From Alphaproteobacteria bacterium (GTDB lineage: Bacteria; Pseudomonadota; Alphaproteobacteria; UBA11073): DNA of 48,554 bases. Below are positions 8,798 to 17,114 of the stretch, in pieces. The notes under the pieces are model-generated. The model was given only the letters and a program-made list of their open reading frames with translations, was not told the DNA's origin and made no database searches. A program made the translations under genes and the position numbers. The number at the start of each line of letters is the position of its first letter. The stretch's first letter is position 1. The stretch is taken from contig JABDAM010000009.1 of assembly GCA_013289145.1 (NCBI GenBank), positions 1-48,554 on the forward strand. The letters run 5' to 3'.

Positions 8798-9557
8798 AGG
8801 CTTCTCCAAGGTTGGAAAGATCGATGGGTGACAAGATCAATGGGAAATCCTGGGCGTTTGCGCCGTCCATAGACTTAGACATATAGGGATAGAATGCCGG
8901 ACCTGTTTTTTCGCCGAGTTCCTTTATGGTATCTCGATAGACATATCCTTCGGCTTCACATTTGGCTTTGGTGTGCGGGCTGGGGTCAAAAACACAGACC
9001 TGATTGACGCCCACTGTCTGAGCCCACAATTCCAGCGCAACTTGACGGATATTATAAGCGTGCCCTTTTAATGCCGCCGCAGCCGGCGTACGTCCGCGTT
9101 CGATAAAATCACTGGCGACGTGGTCGTCTCCTTTTTCACCGATCGCGAGGGTCATCAGATTATCGCCCAGATATACCGCCATTTCAAAACGCTGCATGTC
9201 CATGCTTTGCTGATAATAGGGAATCCGCGTTACTTCGTCCCAATTGAAATAATCATCGCCTTCCGTAAGGCCGCCCAGATGCGGCACCCATTGTTTTTCG
9301 CGCGCGGCCAAGGCGTGATCGTCAATCATCGTGACATGCACCGGATTTGCGGCCAGATCGATGCGCTGTTCCGGCGGCCGGGTTTCATTGACCGCTTCAA
9401 GATATTGCGTAATGGCCTGCTCTGTCGCCTCGACCCAGGCGACGCGTTGCATTGCCATGACCTCAAGTTTGCTGACTTGCTTGTCACGTTCAAGTTTGCT
9501 TTGGCAACGTTCCGCCAGTCCAAATAATTCATCAATCGGTAATGAAGTAACTTTCAT
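8682..9557 (-). CDS. Hypothetical protein, 291 residues
   Basis: Start ATG at 9557 is well supported by AGAGGA seven bases upstream. The protein is soluble, without signal peptide or membrane segment. An N-terminal helical part (1-60) is followed by a mixed region with several aromatic residues and GDNLMTLAIGEKGDDH near the middle. I recognise no family, active site or metal site. It stands alone between two polyamine genes, with an AT-rich upstream region, and may be lineage-specific. Involvement in polyamine metabolism would be guesswork. Confidence 0.65.
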   Translation of the reverse strand: MKVTSLPIDELFGLAERCQSKLERDKQVSKLEVMAMQRVAWVEATEQAITQYLEAVNETRPPEQRIDLAANPVHVTMIDDHALAAREKQWVPHLGGLTEGDDYFNWDEVTRIPYYQQSMDMQRFEMAVYLGDNLMTLAIGEKGDDHVASDFIERGRTPAAAALKGHAYNIRQVALELWAQTVGVNQVCVFDPSPHTKAKCEAEGYVYRDTIKELGEKTGPAFYPYMSKSMDGANAQDFPLILSPIDLSNLGEAYDPKQHFSTTGHIPAAVTRAAQREVKSRYGGYPEAIPV

Positions 9558-9657
9558 TTATAATCCTCTATCGATATGGAATAGTTTACCACATCTTTAA
9601 ATTAACCGCAAAAAAGACCGCTTAAAATTTATGATAAATTTTATACGCCGAAAAAAT

Positions 9658-9679
9658 AAAAGGCCCCGCAGGGCCTTTT
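9658..9679 (-). terminator. Rho-independent terminator after speD
   Basis: AAAAGGCCC, four-base loop, GGGCCTTTT: a nine-pair perfect stem whose A/T ends supply a U-tract on either strand. It begins about 20 bases beyond the stop codon of speD and also faces the start region of the next minus-strand gene. Confidence 0.85.
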
Positions 9680-9698
9680 AAGAATTTGAAAAAATTGG

Positions 9699-10274
9699 TT
9701 ATTCCGCCGTCTCTCCGCGCAGCAGGCGGTCGGATTTGACCTCTGTCGCGCTGAAGGCTTCGGCCAGGATGCCGACGGCCAGTTCGGGTTTGGAATTCCC
9801 GCACATGAAGACGTCGAATGCCGCATAGTCGCGCTCTGGCCAGGTATGAACGGAGATATGACTTTCCGCCAAAACCGCCACGCCGGAAATGCCGCCGTTG
9901 GGTTGGAAATGGTGCAGATGGATATGCAGCAGCGTCGCGCCGCAAACCTCGACGCATTTGCGCATCGCGGCTTCCATCAGATCCAGTTTATCGAGGTTGC
10001 GCGCGCCAAACAGATCGATGATCATGTGTTTGCCTGCGCATTTGACCTCCACCCCGGCATCATTGATGGCCGTGATGAAATGATCGTTGTCATGGTCCGA
10101 GGATGTCCACGGCCCCTGAACAACATTGTCGGTACTGTAAGCCTGGTTTAGGCCGACCTCCGAGTTATCAAAACCTTCCGTTTGGGCTTGTCTTGACTGT
10201 GGCGCTTTAGCATTAAGGGTCGGCGCTTCCTGCAAGTCAGTCCCCAATTGGAAGAGAGTAGCTTGAGCTTTCAT
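9699..10274 (-). CDS. speD: S-adenosylmethionine decarboxylase proenzyme
   Basis: Makes decarboxylated AdoMet, the aminopropyl donor for spermidine. The catalytic core matches the short bacterial class: GKHMIIDLFGA, LHHFQPNGGISG, then AESHISVHTWPE with Ser138 as the residue processed to pyruvoyl, and DVFMCG with the conserved Cys. The start at ATG 10274 has AGGGGGA upstream. Relative to the usual length of about 120-140 residues, it carries an N-terminal extension of roughly 75 mostly polar residues with no recognised domain. The window thus holds two AdoMet decarboxylases, this one of classical type and one fused to an aminopropyltransferase; their division of labour is not evident. Confidence 0.9.
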   Translation of the reverse strand: MKAQATLFQLGTDLQEAPTLNAKAPQSRQAQTEGFDNSEVGLNQAYSTDNVVQGPWTSSDHDNDHFITAINDAGVEVKCAGKHMIIDLFGARNLDKLDLMEAAMRKCVEVCGATLLHIHLHHFQPNGGISGVAVLAESHISVHTWPERDYAAFDVFMCGNSKPELAVGILAEAFSATEVKSDRLLRGETAE

Positions 10275-10443
10275 GGCTCCCCCCTTCAAATTAGTAGATG
10301 ACCCGGCACCACCACAGCGATGCCGAAGGGGTGAATATGACATCATTTTTTTACTTGCGCAAGAAAAATCTGGGTTAAAGTTTTGTTACGTGGGGTTTGG
10401 GGCGGATTTTGGTGCGAGTGATGCGGATGGGTCACAGTTTTAT

Positions 10444-10473
10444 TTGCTTTTATCCGGCTATTTCTGATAAAAT
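10444..10473 (+). promoter_or_regulatory. Weak candidate promoter for the gene at 10510
   Basis: TTGCTT and an extended -10 TGATAAAAT (hexamer 10468-10473) with an 18-base spacer, about 37 bases before the ATG at 10510. The -10 is good and the -35 poor. The rest of the 10275-10509 gap also contains the small palindrome CTTGCGCAAG at 10354-10363, of unknown meaning. Confidence 0.35.
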
Positions 10474-10509
10474 CAACTCCATAGAATTTAACCTCCTAAG
10501 AATTGCAAA

Positions 10510-11724
10510 ATGGATACTATTCCTTTTAATGCTCACCTGGCAGAAGCTATAGGAAATGCCAACTTCCCAGCTGATACCCTTCAAGTTATCCATGCTAGCC
10601 TAACCCCGTCAGGCAACGAATTTGTTTTGCTAGGTTTGCCGCTCGATTTACATCAAAAGCTACTTTCTATTGGAAAGTCATCTATCGCAGACGAAGCCGA
10701 AACTAAAGTCTTTCGAGTAAAACTCAAACCTGATCTCCCTGATATGCCTGGCACCGCCGAACTCGCTGCCGTGATCGTTTCACATCCTCAGGCGGAATTC
10801 ATTTGGGGTAAAAATCCGCAAGAAGCTCTCCAACAGATATCCTTGCGCCAACAATTAGCAATTATAACCAAATATTGGGGCGGATATGCGGAAACCGCCG
10901 CACGATTGTGCCGCCTGGGGAAAAACGAAGGTGGCCTGAGCGCAATCGAGGCAAAAAAATTATCGCAAGCTTGGGATAATTTTAATCGCAGAGATTCTCA
11001 GCCGCCCGACGCCCGTATAATTTCACAGGCTTGGAATAATTGTCCGCCTAACTTCTTTGATTTGGATTATCCTATTCCTTCGTTGATTGTTATGGTTCTG
11101 CAGCACAGTCAATGGACGGAAGAAGAACGTAAACAAATTTCACAGGAATCGGGGCGCGAAAGCCTGAAACGAATGGTTAAAATTTATAAATTAGTGCGTG
11201 TTGAGGAGAAATTGGGATCCGATCTTATGCAGCTGGCCAGTTTACAGACAATAAACGCAAAAAAGCTGCAAGAGATTGAGGCGCAATACGGATCCTGTCA
11301 TTATCAGTTGAACAGCACGCGCCCTTTGCCGGAAATGGCAAGAGCAATGCTGTGCTATTTGGAACTCCGTAAACAACCGATTCCGCCCGGGTTAACAGAA
11401 AGTGCCAGTCTCGGAGAACTGGCAAAAATGCTGTTTTCCTGCAACGGCGGCTTTAACCTAGGGCGATCCTGCACACAAGAGAACAATATGACGGATCCCG
11501 CGCTTCGTTATCGCTTGAAACAGGCCCGTGGCGGTAAACGTCCCTATTGGTCAGATGATTGGGAAAAAGTAACCGAACATCTGGATAAGCTAAATAGCGA
11601 CATGACTACAAATCGGAGTTTGGTCGACGTTAAATTACAACGGCGCCGAGCCGCTCCACAGCCTGGACATTCCAATCTGATTGGCACCAAACGTGTTTCC
11701 AATCGTCAATTGGAACCGGTTTAA
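10510..11724 (+). CDS. Hypothetical protein, 404 residues
   Basis: A soluble, mainly helical protein with no signal peptide or membrane segment. No family is recognised. The middle part contains two similar tryptophan-bearing stretches, KKLSQAWDNFNRRDSQPPDAR and ISQAWNNCPPNFF (about 149-180), which may be an internal repeat of a short helix. The C-terminal 60 residues are basic and rich in Arg/Lys/Gln, as in proteins with a disordered tail. Codon use is more AT-rich than in recR just downstream, so it may be a lineage-specific or acquired gene. The upstream SD is weak. Confidence 0.6.
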   Translation: MDTIPFNAHLAEAIGNANFPADTLQVIHASLTPSGNEFVLLGLPLDLHQKLLSIGKSSIADEAETKVFRVKLKPDLPDMPGTAELAAVIVSHPQAEFIWGKNPQEALQQISLRQQLAIITKYWGGYAETAARLCRLGKNEGGLSAIEAKKLSQAWDNFNRRDSQPPDARIISQAWNNCPPNFFDLDYPIPSLIVMVLQHSQWTEEERKQISQESGRESLKRMVKIYKLVRVEEKLGSDLMQLASLQTINAKKLQEIEAQYGSCHYQLNSTRPLPEMARAMLCYLELRKQPIPPGLTESASLGELAKMLFSCNGGFNLGRSCTQENNMTDPALRYRLKQARGGKRPYWSDDWEKVTEHLDKLNSDMTTNRSLVDVKLQRRRAAPQPGHSNLIGTKRVSNRQLEPV

Positions 11725-11783
11725 ATTTAGTAATCCGCAACGCTTTGCACTTTAGCGAAAATCCATTACGTATAGATTCCACC

Positions 11784-12374
11784 ATGCACTCCCCTGAACT
11801 GGAAAACCTGATCAAAGCCATCGCGAAACTCCCCGGCATCGGCGCACGCGGGGCGCGGCGGATTGCGCTGCATTTGTTGCGCGCGCCGGACAAGCATTTG
11901 GCGCCCTTTATGACGGCGCTTCAGCGCGCGCGGGAGACGATTTCGGTCTGCGCGATTTGCGGCAATCTCGACAGCCAAAATCCCTGCGCGATTTGCGCCG
12001 ATCCCAACCGCGCGGCGGACGGCACGATTTGCGTTGTGGCGGATATCAACGACCTGTGGGCCTTTGAGCGCACGGGCGCGCACCGCGGGCAATATCACGT
12101 TCTGGGCGGCGTGATTTCCGCCCTGAACGGCGTCGCGCCCGATGACCTGCGCGTTGCGGAACTGCTCGTCCGCCTGCCTGCTGCGCGCGAGGTTATCCTC
12201 GCCCTGCCGCCCACGGTGGACGGCCAGACGACCGCGCACATCGTGCAGCAGCAAATCACCGCCGCCGCGCCCGACATCGCCATCACCCGCCTGGCCGTCG
12301 GCATCCCCGTCGGCGGGGCGATTGAGTATCTGGATGAAGGCACGCTCAGACTGGCCGTCAGCGCGCGGCGATAA
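11784..12374 (+). CDS. recR: Recombination mediator protein RecR
   Basis: RecR works with RecO (and RecF) to load RecA at gaps. From ATG 11784 the product has 196 residues, the family norm. It has the N-terminal helix-hairpin-helix LPGIGARGARRIALHLL, a C4 zinc finger with Cys56, Cys59, Cys68 and Cys71 (CAICGN...CAIC), and a Toprim domain starting at about 81 (ICVVADINDLWAFERTG). The C-terminal ITRLAVGIPVGGAIEYLDEGTL is highly typical. An in-frame ATG at 11745 is possible but adds 13 residues absent from the family. Confidence 0.95.
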   Translation: MHSPELENLIKAIAKLPGIGARGARRIALHLLRAPDKHLAPFMTALQRARETISVCAICGNLDSQNPCAICADPNRAADGTICVVADINDLWAFERTGAHRGQYHVLGGVISALNGVAPDDLRVAELLVRLPAAREVILALPPTVDGQTTAHIVQQQITAAAPDIAITRLAVGIPVGGAIEYLDEGTLRLAVSARR

Positions 12375-12411
12375 GTTTTGACATCGTCCGGAATTTATAT
12401 GAAGTGGCGAT

Positions 12412-13125
12412 ATGGCCATTAACGCCCATACTTCTGACATAACGCTGGAACGGACGGCGCCCGAACATCACAATCACGAAACGCGCGAATACAAGCGCTA
12501 TGCCGCGTCCAAAGCCTGGTATCTCGCCATGGCGATGTTTGAAGGCTGGGGTTGCGGCGCGATGATCCATTCCGGCAATGCGGACCCGCGCGCCAAAGTT
12601 TTGCTGACGGCCTCCATGGCGTTTTTCGTGCTGAGCGAAACGGCGGGCCTATCCACCTATTTTTGCCACGAAAAATATGAAGAGCCTCTGATTAAAACCA
12701 GCAATTGGCTGGGCATGACCGCCTATATGGCGGACGGCATCCTGGCCGTGCCGGAGCTGCTTGAAAAGCCGGGCTTTGCCGTGCCCTTGCTGATTGCCAA
12801 TATCGGCTTTGCCTGTGCCGCGCGGCTTGAGAATAAAACCGAAGGGCCACAATTGCCGGTACAACAGCCGGAGGCGGGCATTTCCCGCGCGCGTCATTGG
12901 GGGCGCCGGATATTTGTGGAGACGCATAATTTTAAAAACGACCCGACCAAGCAAGGCGCGGTGGTCAACGGCCTGAGCATTATTCCCACGATCATTGCGC
13001 TGGCGCAGGTTTTGCCGGGGCTGCAAATCGCGGGTATGATTTTAACCGGCGCGCTGGCAGTTAAATACGAATGGCTGTCGGATGGCATTCAGCAAAAGAA
13101 ACACGCGCACCATGAACCGCGTTAA
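12412..13125 (+). CDS. Hypothetical membrane protein
   Basis: A 237-residue protein with about five to six hydrophobic stretches (about 36-52, 62-82, 98-115, 122-135, 187-215) after a polar, His-rich N-terminus. The shape fits a small inner-membrane protein. No family motif is recognised. It ends with a His/Lys-rich tail and overlaps the end of rppH on the other strand by four bases. Its start ATG follows recR by 37 bases, so co-transcription with recR is likely. Confidence 0.55.
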   Translation: MAINAHTSDITLERTAPEHHNHETREYKRYAASKAWYLAMAMFEGWGCGAMIHSGNADPRAKVLLTASMAFFVLSETAGLSTYFCHEKYEEPLIKTSNWLGMTAYMADGILAVPELLEKPGFAVPLLIANIGFACAARLENKTEGPQLPVQQPEAGISRARHWGRRIFVETHNFKNDPTKQGAVVNGLSIIPTIIALAQVLPGLQIAGMILTGALAVKYEWLSDGIQQKKHAHHEPR

Positions 13126-13604
13126 GCCGAAAAATCCGCAAACTCCTGCGCCAATTTCAAATATAATTCTTTTTTAAATGCCACAATCAAATCCGGCGCG
13201 TCGCGCAGGTTCATCCATTCTGTGCGCGCGAATTCCGGGGCGTGATGTGCGTCGAGGTTGATATCCGCATCGGTGCCAGTGAAACGCACGGCGAACCATT
13301 TTTGCTTTTGTCCGATATGTTTGTAAACCGGATGGCCTTTGATATCGGGCGGGAAATCATAACTCAGCCAATCGGACGTTTCGGCGAGCAGCGAAATCTT
13401 ATCCGCCGCGATACCGACCTCTTCGTATAATTCGCGCTGGGCGGCGGCCCAGATATCTTCGCCTTCATCAATCCCGCCCTGCGGGAACTGCCAAGCGCCC
13501 GGGAAATCGCGGCGTTCACCCATCAAAACCTTGCCCGCCGCGTTAAAGACGACAATGCCGGTGCCAAGGCGGTAGGGGAGTTTCAGACTGCTATTCGAAT
13601 GCAT
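13122..13604 (-). CDS. rppH: RNA pyrophosphohydrolase RppH (Nudix)
   Basis: RppH removes pyrophosphate from the 5' end of mRNA and triggers RNase E decay. The 160-residue protein has YRLGTGIVVFN and the RRDFPGAWQFPQGGID segment characteristic of the RppH/Ap4A group. The full Nudix box follows at 43-65, G-x5-E-x7-R-E-L-x-E-E-V-G-I, with all metal-binding Glu present. The conserved GQKQKWFAVRF lies in the second half. It stands with the yibQ, ctpA and envC homologues, a recurrent alphaproteobacterial neighbourhood, but is separated from them by an inverted repeat and a small secreted protein. Confidence 0.92.
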   Translation of the reverse strand: MHSNSSLKLPYRLGTGIVVFNAAGKVLMGERRDFPGAWQFPQGGIDEGEDIWAAAQRELYEEVGIAADKISLLAETSDWLSYDFPPDIKGHPVYKHIGQKQKWFAVRFTGTDADINLDAHHAPEFARTEWMNLRDAPDLIVAFKKELYLKLAQEFADFSA

Positions 13605-13623
13605 GGATTAGAAACCAAGGTTT

Positions 13624-13681
13624 TAGGAGTTATAGGAATTAGGATATAACCATATAAGCTCCTAAAATCCTACAACTCCTA
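13624..13681. repeat. Long imperfect inverted repeat
   Basis: The left arm at 13624-13644 (TAGGAGTTATAGGAATTAGGA) and the right arm at 13660-13681 are reverse complements apart from three differences, with a 15-base loop. The arms themselves are built from repeated TAGGA units. It lies in the 5' region of rppH and downstream of the gene at 13694-13972 only on the opposite strand. It could be a dispersed palindromic repeat or an mRNA hairpin; there is no T-tract typical of a terminator. Confidence 0.6.
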
Positions 13682-13693
13682 GTTCCTACTTCC

Positions 13694-13972
13694 TTACTGC
13701 GGTCCGGCGGAATTATCCGTTACCGGCGGCAAACTCTCACCCGCGGCGGTGCTGCCTGCGTCCGGCGCTGGTTTGCTAACTGCGGTGGATTTTTTGCTCT
13801 TCGCATGTTTGCCTTTTTTCTTGCTGTGTTTTTTCACATGCTTTTTCACATTTGCTTTTTGGGCCGCCTGCACAATGTGCGCATTCGTTTGTTTCGGCGT
13901 GCTGGGCACAGCGGCGAAAGCAGGCGCGGCAGCGAGCATCAGCGCGGCGCTGAGTAGCAATAATTTCTTCAT
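13694..13972 (-). CDS. Small secreted lysine-rich protein
   Basis: A 92-residue protein with a clear Sec signal peptide (MKKLLLL...APAFA, cleavage about residue 20). A strongly basic middle (VKKHVKKHSKKKGKHAKSKK, about 43-62) and a proline/serine tail follow. The start ATG has AAGGAG upstream. Low-complexity basic exported proteins of this type occur next to envelope genes, but no function is established. It could bind a polyanion or peptidoglycan; that is inference. Confidence 0.65.
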   Translation of the reverse strand: MKKLLLLSAALMLAAAPAFAAVPSTPKQTNAHIVQAAQKANVKKHVKKHSKKKGKHAKSKKSTAVSKPAPDAGSTAAGESLPPVTDNSAGPQ

Positions 13973-14103
13973 GTCAGTCTCCTTGGGGTTGTGGAAAGAA
14001 CCGGCGCATGATGCGCATATTCTTATTCTATCGCAAGAGGCGCACGCGAACACGTGAACAAGCGTTCATGTGACGATTGTGGATAAGAATTAATTGAACA
14101 ATT

Positions 14104-15504
14104 TTAGTGATTGGCCTGCGGGCTGACGGGCGGCACAGGCGGCGGCGCAGGCGTTGCAGCGGATTTGGATGGATCCAATAAATTCGGCGCGGGCGCGCCG
14201 TTTGACGCTTTGGGATTCAATAGATTCATTGAACCATCCGGCGGCGTGATACTGCTGTCATCACTGGGCGGCGTTACCTCCGGCGGCGGCTGCATCACGC
14301 CCGGCGCGTTACCCGGCGTATTGGGCGCATTGGGCGCATTCGCAGGCGTATTGCCGGGCGGCGCGCCGGCCGGAACTTGCGATGTATTGTCGGGCGCCGG
14401 CGCCGGTGCAACTTGGGGCGCGGCTTGCGCTGAACCCAGGGTCACGACCGCTGAAATCGGCGCGAGCGCCACAACGCCTTCGCGGTCCAGGCGGCGCGCC
14501 CAGTTGGCGATGGTGGCGCGCGTCAAAGGCTCCGCGCCCGCGATGACCACCGCGCGGCCGTTTTGTTTGGCGGCTTCAACCGCCTTGCCCATCGCCGCAT
14601 CCATCGCGTCCTGCGACAGCGTGCCGTCAATGCTGAAAAGCGAGCGCGCCCACGGCGCCTTGAGCTGTTCGGCGATCAAAGGCGTCAAGGTTTCATTCTG
14701 CTGCGTATCATCCACCATCAGCAAACCGCGCGTGGATAAATTCTGCATCAGCGGCTGGATCATATTCTGGTTATTCACCAATTGCTGGCCGCCTTCGGTA
14801 ATCACGCCGACACAGCCCGGCATGTGCGAAAGCAATTTAAAAAAGTTATCCTGATTGACGGATGTGGTTTGCGTGCTGCTGACCGCGAGCGTGCCGGGAT
14901 CCTCGGTTGAGCCCGGCGGTACTTCCAATGGCAATTCCAGCATGGTTTCATGCCCCGCATCGCGCGCGGACTGCATGGATTTCGCCAAGTCATCCGCATA
15001 AGGTGAGAAAGCAAAGGTAATCGTGCCGGGCAGCGTCGCGATCCCATCCGTCACGCCTGCCGCGGATAGGCCCATATCCTTGACGATAATCGCCAGGCGC
15101 GGGCGTTTATCATCCGGCGGGAAAGGCCGCGCGTAATATTGCCACGGCGCGCGGCCGTCGGCGGCAGCGCGCGGCAAGGTGCCGTGATCAGTATCTTCCT
15201 GCAAATCCGGATTAAGCGCTTTGATGCGAATGCCGTCACTGGGCAAAGGCGGCGGCGGGGAAAAACCGCCATCCATTTTAGGCGGCGGCGCGAACGGCAA
15301 AGTATTGGATTTCGCCGCGTCTTTTAACGTCGTTTTATCTTTGGCATTTTCCGCCGGATTAAAAACGTCGGTGGAGCCGAGTTTGACGTCAACAATATCC
15401 ACCTGCCAGTAACGCGGATCGGCATTGGAGGGCGCCAGCACAAGCCAAACGGCAAACGGTATTCCAATCAGCCAGATCAGCGCAAAGGGTGCGTAGCGCA
15501 GCAC
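14104..15504 (-). CDS. Divergent polysaccharide deacetylase family protein (YibQ-like)
   Basis: A 466-residue envelope protein with one N-terminal membrane segment (about 5-24) and a low-complexity region. The divergent polysaccharide deacetylase fold runs from about 133 (RPRLAIIVKDMGLSAAGV) to 350, with ITFAFSPYA, ELPLEVPP and LLMVDDT. The last 110 residues are Pro/Asn/Ala-rich and probably disordered. The start is a GTG at 15504, five bases after the ctpA stop. EnvC, a CtpA-type protease and this family occur together in many alphaproteobacteria, suggesting a shared job in peptidoglycan splitting or turnover. Catalytic activity of the family is unproven. Confidence 0.82.
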   Translation of the reverse strand: MLRYAPFALIWLIGIPFAVWLVLAPSNADPRYWQVDIVDVKLGSTDVFNPAENAKDKTTLKDAAKSNTLPFAPPPKMDGGFSPPPPLPSDGIRIKALNPDLQEDTDHGTLPRAAADGRAPWQYYARPFPPDDKRPRLAIIVKDMGLSAAGVTDGIATLPGTITFAFSPYADDLAKSMQSARDAGHETMLELPLEVPPGSTEDPGTLAVSSTQTTSVNQDNFFKLLSHMPGCVGVITEGGQQLVNNQNMIQPLMQNLSTRGLLMVDDTQQNETLTPLIAEQLKAPWARSLFSIDGTLSQDAMDAAMGKAVEAAKQNGRAVVIAGAEPLTRATIANWARRLDREGVVALAPISAVVTLGSAQAAPQVAPAPAPDNTSQVPAGAPPGNTPANAPNAPNTPGNAPGVMQPPPEVTPPSDDSSITPPDGSMNLLNPKASNGAPAPNLLDPSKSAATPAPPPVPPVSPQANH

Positions 15505-15509
15505 CGTGG

Positions 15510-17114
15510 TTATTCCTGGCCGCTGTCGCTGTTATCGTTTGCGGCGGGCGCGGCGGATGCCGGCGCAGCGTCGGTTTTCGCCGCGCCTTTATCGCCCGTT
15601 TTGCCGTCGTCGTGATAAACCGCCATGCCGTGCAGCATTTCCAGCGCGCGCTGTAATTGCACGTCTTTTTTCTCATCGCCGAAGATGTCGTTGCTCACGC
15701 TCTCGTCATGCGATTTATCGCGTTCGCTGTCGAGCGGTTTGATGGGTTCATCCGGCGCGTGATCTTTCGCCGCTTCGTTGGTTTCTCCCAGGTCGTGATT
15801 GTGAATGGCTTTGCTGCCGTTGGGGTTATTCAGCGCGCCTTTCAAATCCGCTTCGTGATAAACAAAGCCCGCATCCTTTTCATTCTTCATGCGCACTTCG
15901 ATATTGGGTTTAATCCCCGTCGCCTGAATGGAGCGGCCCGACGGCGTGAAATAATAAGCCGTCGTCAGGCGGATCGCGCCGTAGCCCGGCACAGGCATCA
16001 CGGTTTGCACCGAACCCTTGCCGAAACTTTGCGTGCCGATCAGCACCGCGCGTTTGTGATCCTGCAATGCGCCCGCGACGATTTCCGCCGCCGATGCGGA
16101 GCCTGAGTTAATCAAAACCACCATTGGCAAATCTTTACGCACAATCGGATCGCTGTCGGTGTTATAGGTTTCATTGTCTTCTTCATGGCGTCCTTTGGTT
16201 GAAACAACCACGTCGCCCTTATCCAAAAACAATCCGCCCACGGAAATGGATTGATCCAGCAAACCGCCCGGATTGTTGCGCAAATCAACCACAAGACCTT
16301 TCAATTTACCGCCTTGTTCAGTGAACATTTTTTCCAGCGCATCATGCGCGCTGCTGGTGGTTTCCTCGCTGAACTGGTTGATGCGCAGATAACCGATATC
16401 GCCCTTCATCGCGCTTTTGACAGATTTGATGTGGATAATGTCGCGCGTCAGGGTAACGTCGAACGGTTCCTGATGGCCGCGCACGATCGCCAGGGTCACG
16501 CGCGTTTGCGGCTTGCCGCGCAGTTTATCCACCGCGTCATTTAGCGTCAGCCCCATCACCGGCGCGTCGTCAATGCCGACGATTAAATCATTGGGCTTAA
16601 TTCCGGCCTTGGCCGCAGGCGTATCGTCAATCGGCGAAACGACCTTTACCACGCCGTTATCCATCGTCACTTCAATGCCCAACCCACCGAATTCGCCGCG
16701 CGTTTGCACCTGCATGTTTTTAAATTCTTCATCGTTCATATAGGACGAATGCGGGTCCAGATTGGTGAGCATGCCGTTCACCGCAGCCTCAACCAATTGT
16801 TTGTCCGAAACAGGCTTCACGTAATCGCGGCGCACGCGTTCAAAGACTTCGGAAAATAAATTCAGCTGACGGTAAGTATCCGCCGTGACATCCGACGGCA
16901 CCCCTTTTTCATTTGGGCCTTTTTCACCTGTCACTTGATCCGGCGGCGCTTTATCCTGCGCGCCCGCTTTATCCTGAACCTTATCCGGATTGGTCGCGGT
17001 CTTCGCCAAAAGCGGATGCGTCATGGCGCCCAAACCAATCGCGGCGGCGACCAGGGCAATCACAAGGGTAAATTTAACTTTCTGCTGTTTATCCGGTGTA
17101 TTATTCTGCGTCAT
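15510..17114 (-). CDS. ctpA: S41 C-terminal processing peptidase
   Basis: A periplasmic serine protease that trims envelope proteins from the C-terminus. The 534-residue protein has an N-terminal membrane anchor (about 14-36), the S41 N-terminal region with LDPHSSYMN, and a PDZ domain at about 145-225. The catalytic core has NSGSASAAEIVAG (Ser339 nucleophile) and SFGKGSVQ (Lys366 general base). The C-terminal 100 residues are charged and low in complexity. Its ATG overlaps the envC stop as ATGA, so the two are co-translated, which suits a role in controlling cell-wall hydrolase factors. Confidence 0.93.
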   Translation of the reverse strand: MTQNNTPDKQQKVKFTLVIALVAAAIGLGAMTHPLLAKTATNPDKVQDKAGAQDKAPPDQVTGEKGPNEKGVPSDVTADTYRQLNLFSEVFERVRRDYVKPVSDKQLVEAAVNGMLTNLDPHSSYMNDEEFKNMQVQTRGEFGGLGIEVTMDNGVVKVVSPIDDTPAAKAGIKPNDLIVGIDDAPVMGLTLNDAVDKLRGKPQTRVTLAIVRGHQEPFDVTLTRDIIHIKSVKSAMKGDIGYLRINQFSEETTSSAHDALEKMFTEQGGKLKGLVVDLRNNPGGLLDQSISVGGLFLDKGDVVVSTKGRHEEDNETYNTDSDPIVRKDLPMVVLINSGSASAAEIVAGALQDHKRAVLIGTQSFGKGSVQTVMPVPGYGAIRLTTAYYFTPSGRSIQATGIKPNIEVRMKNEKDAGFVYHEADLKGALNNPNGSKAIHNHDLGETNEAAKDHAPDEPIKPLDSERDKSHDESVSNDIFGDEKKDVQLQRALEMLHGMAVYHDDGKTGDKGAAKTDAAPASAAPAANDNSDSGQE

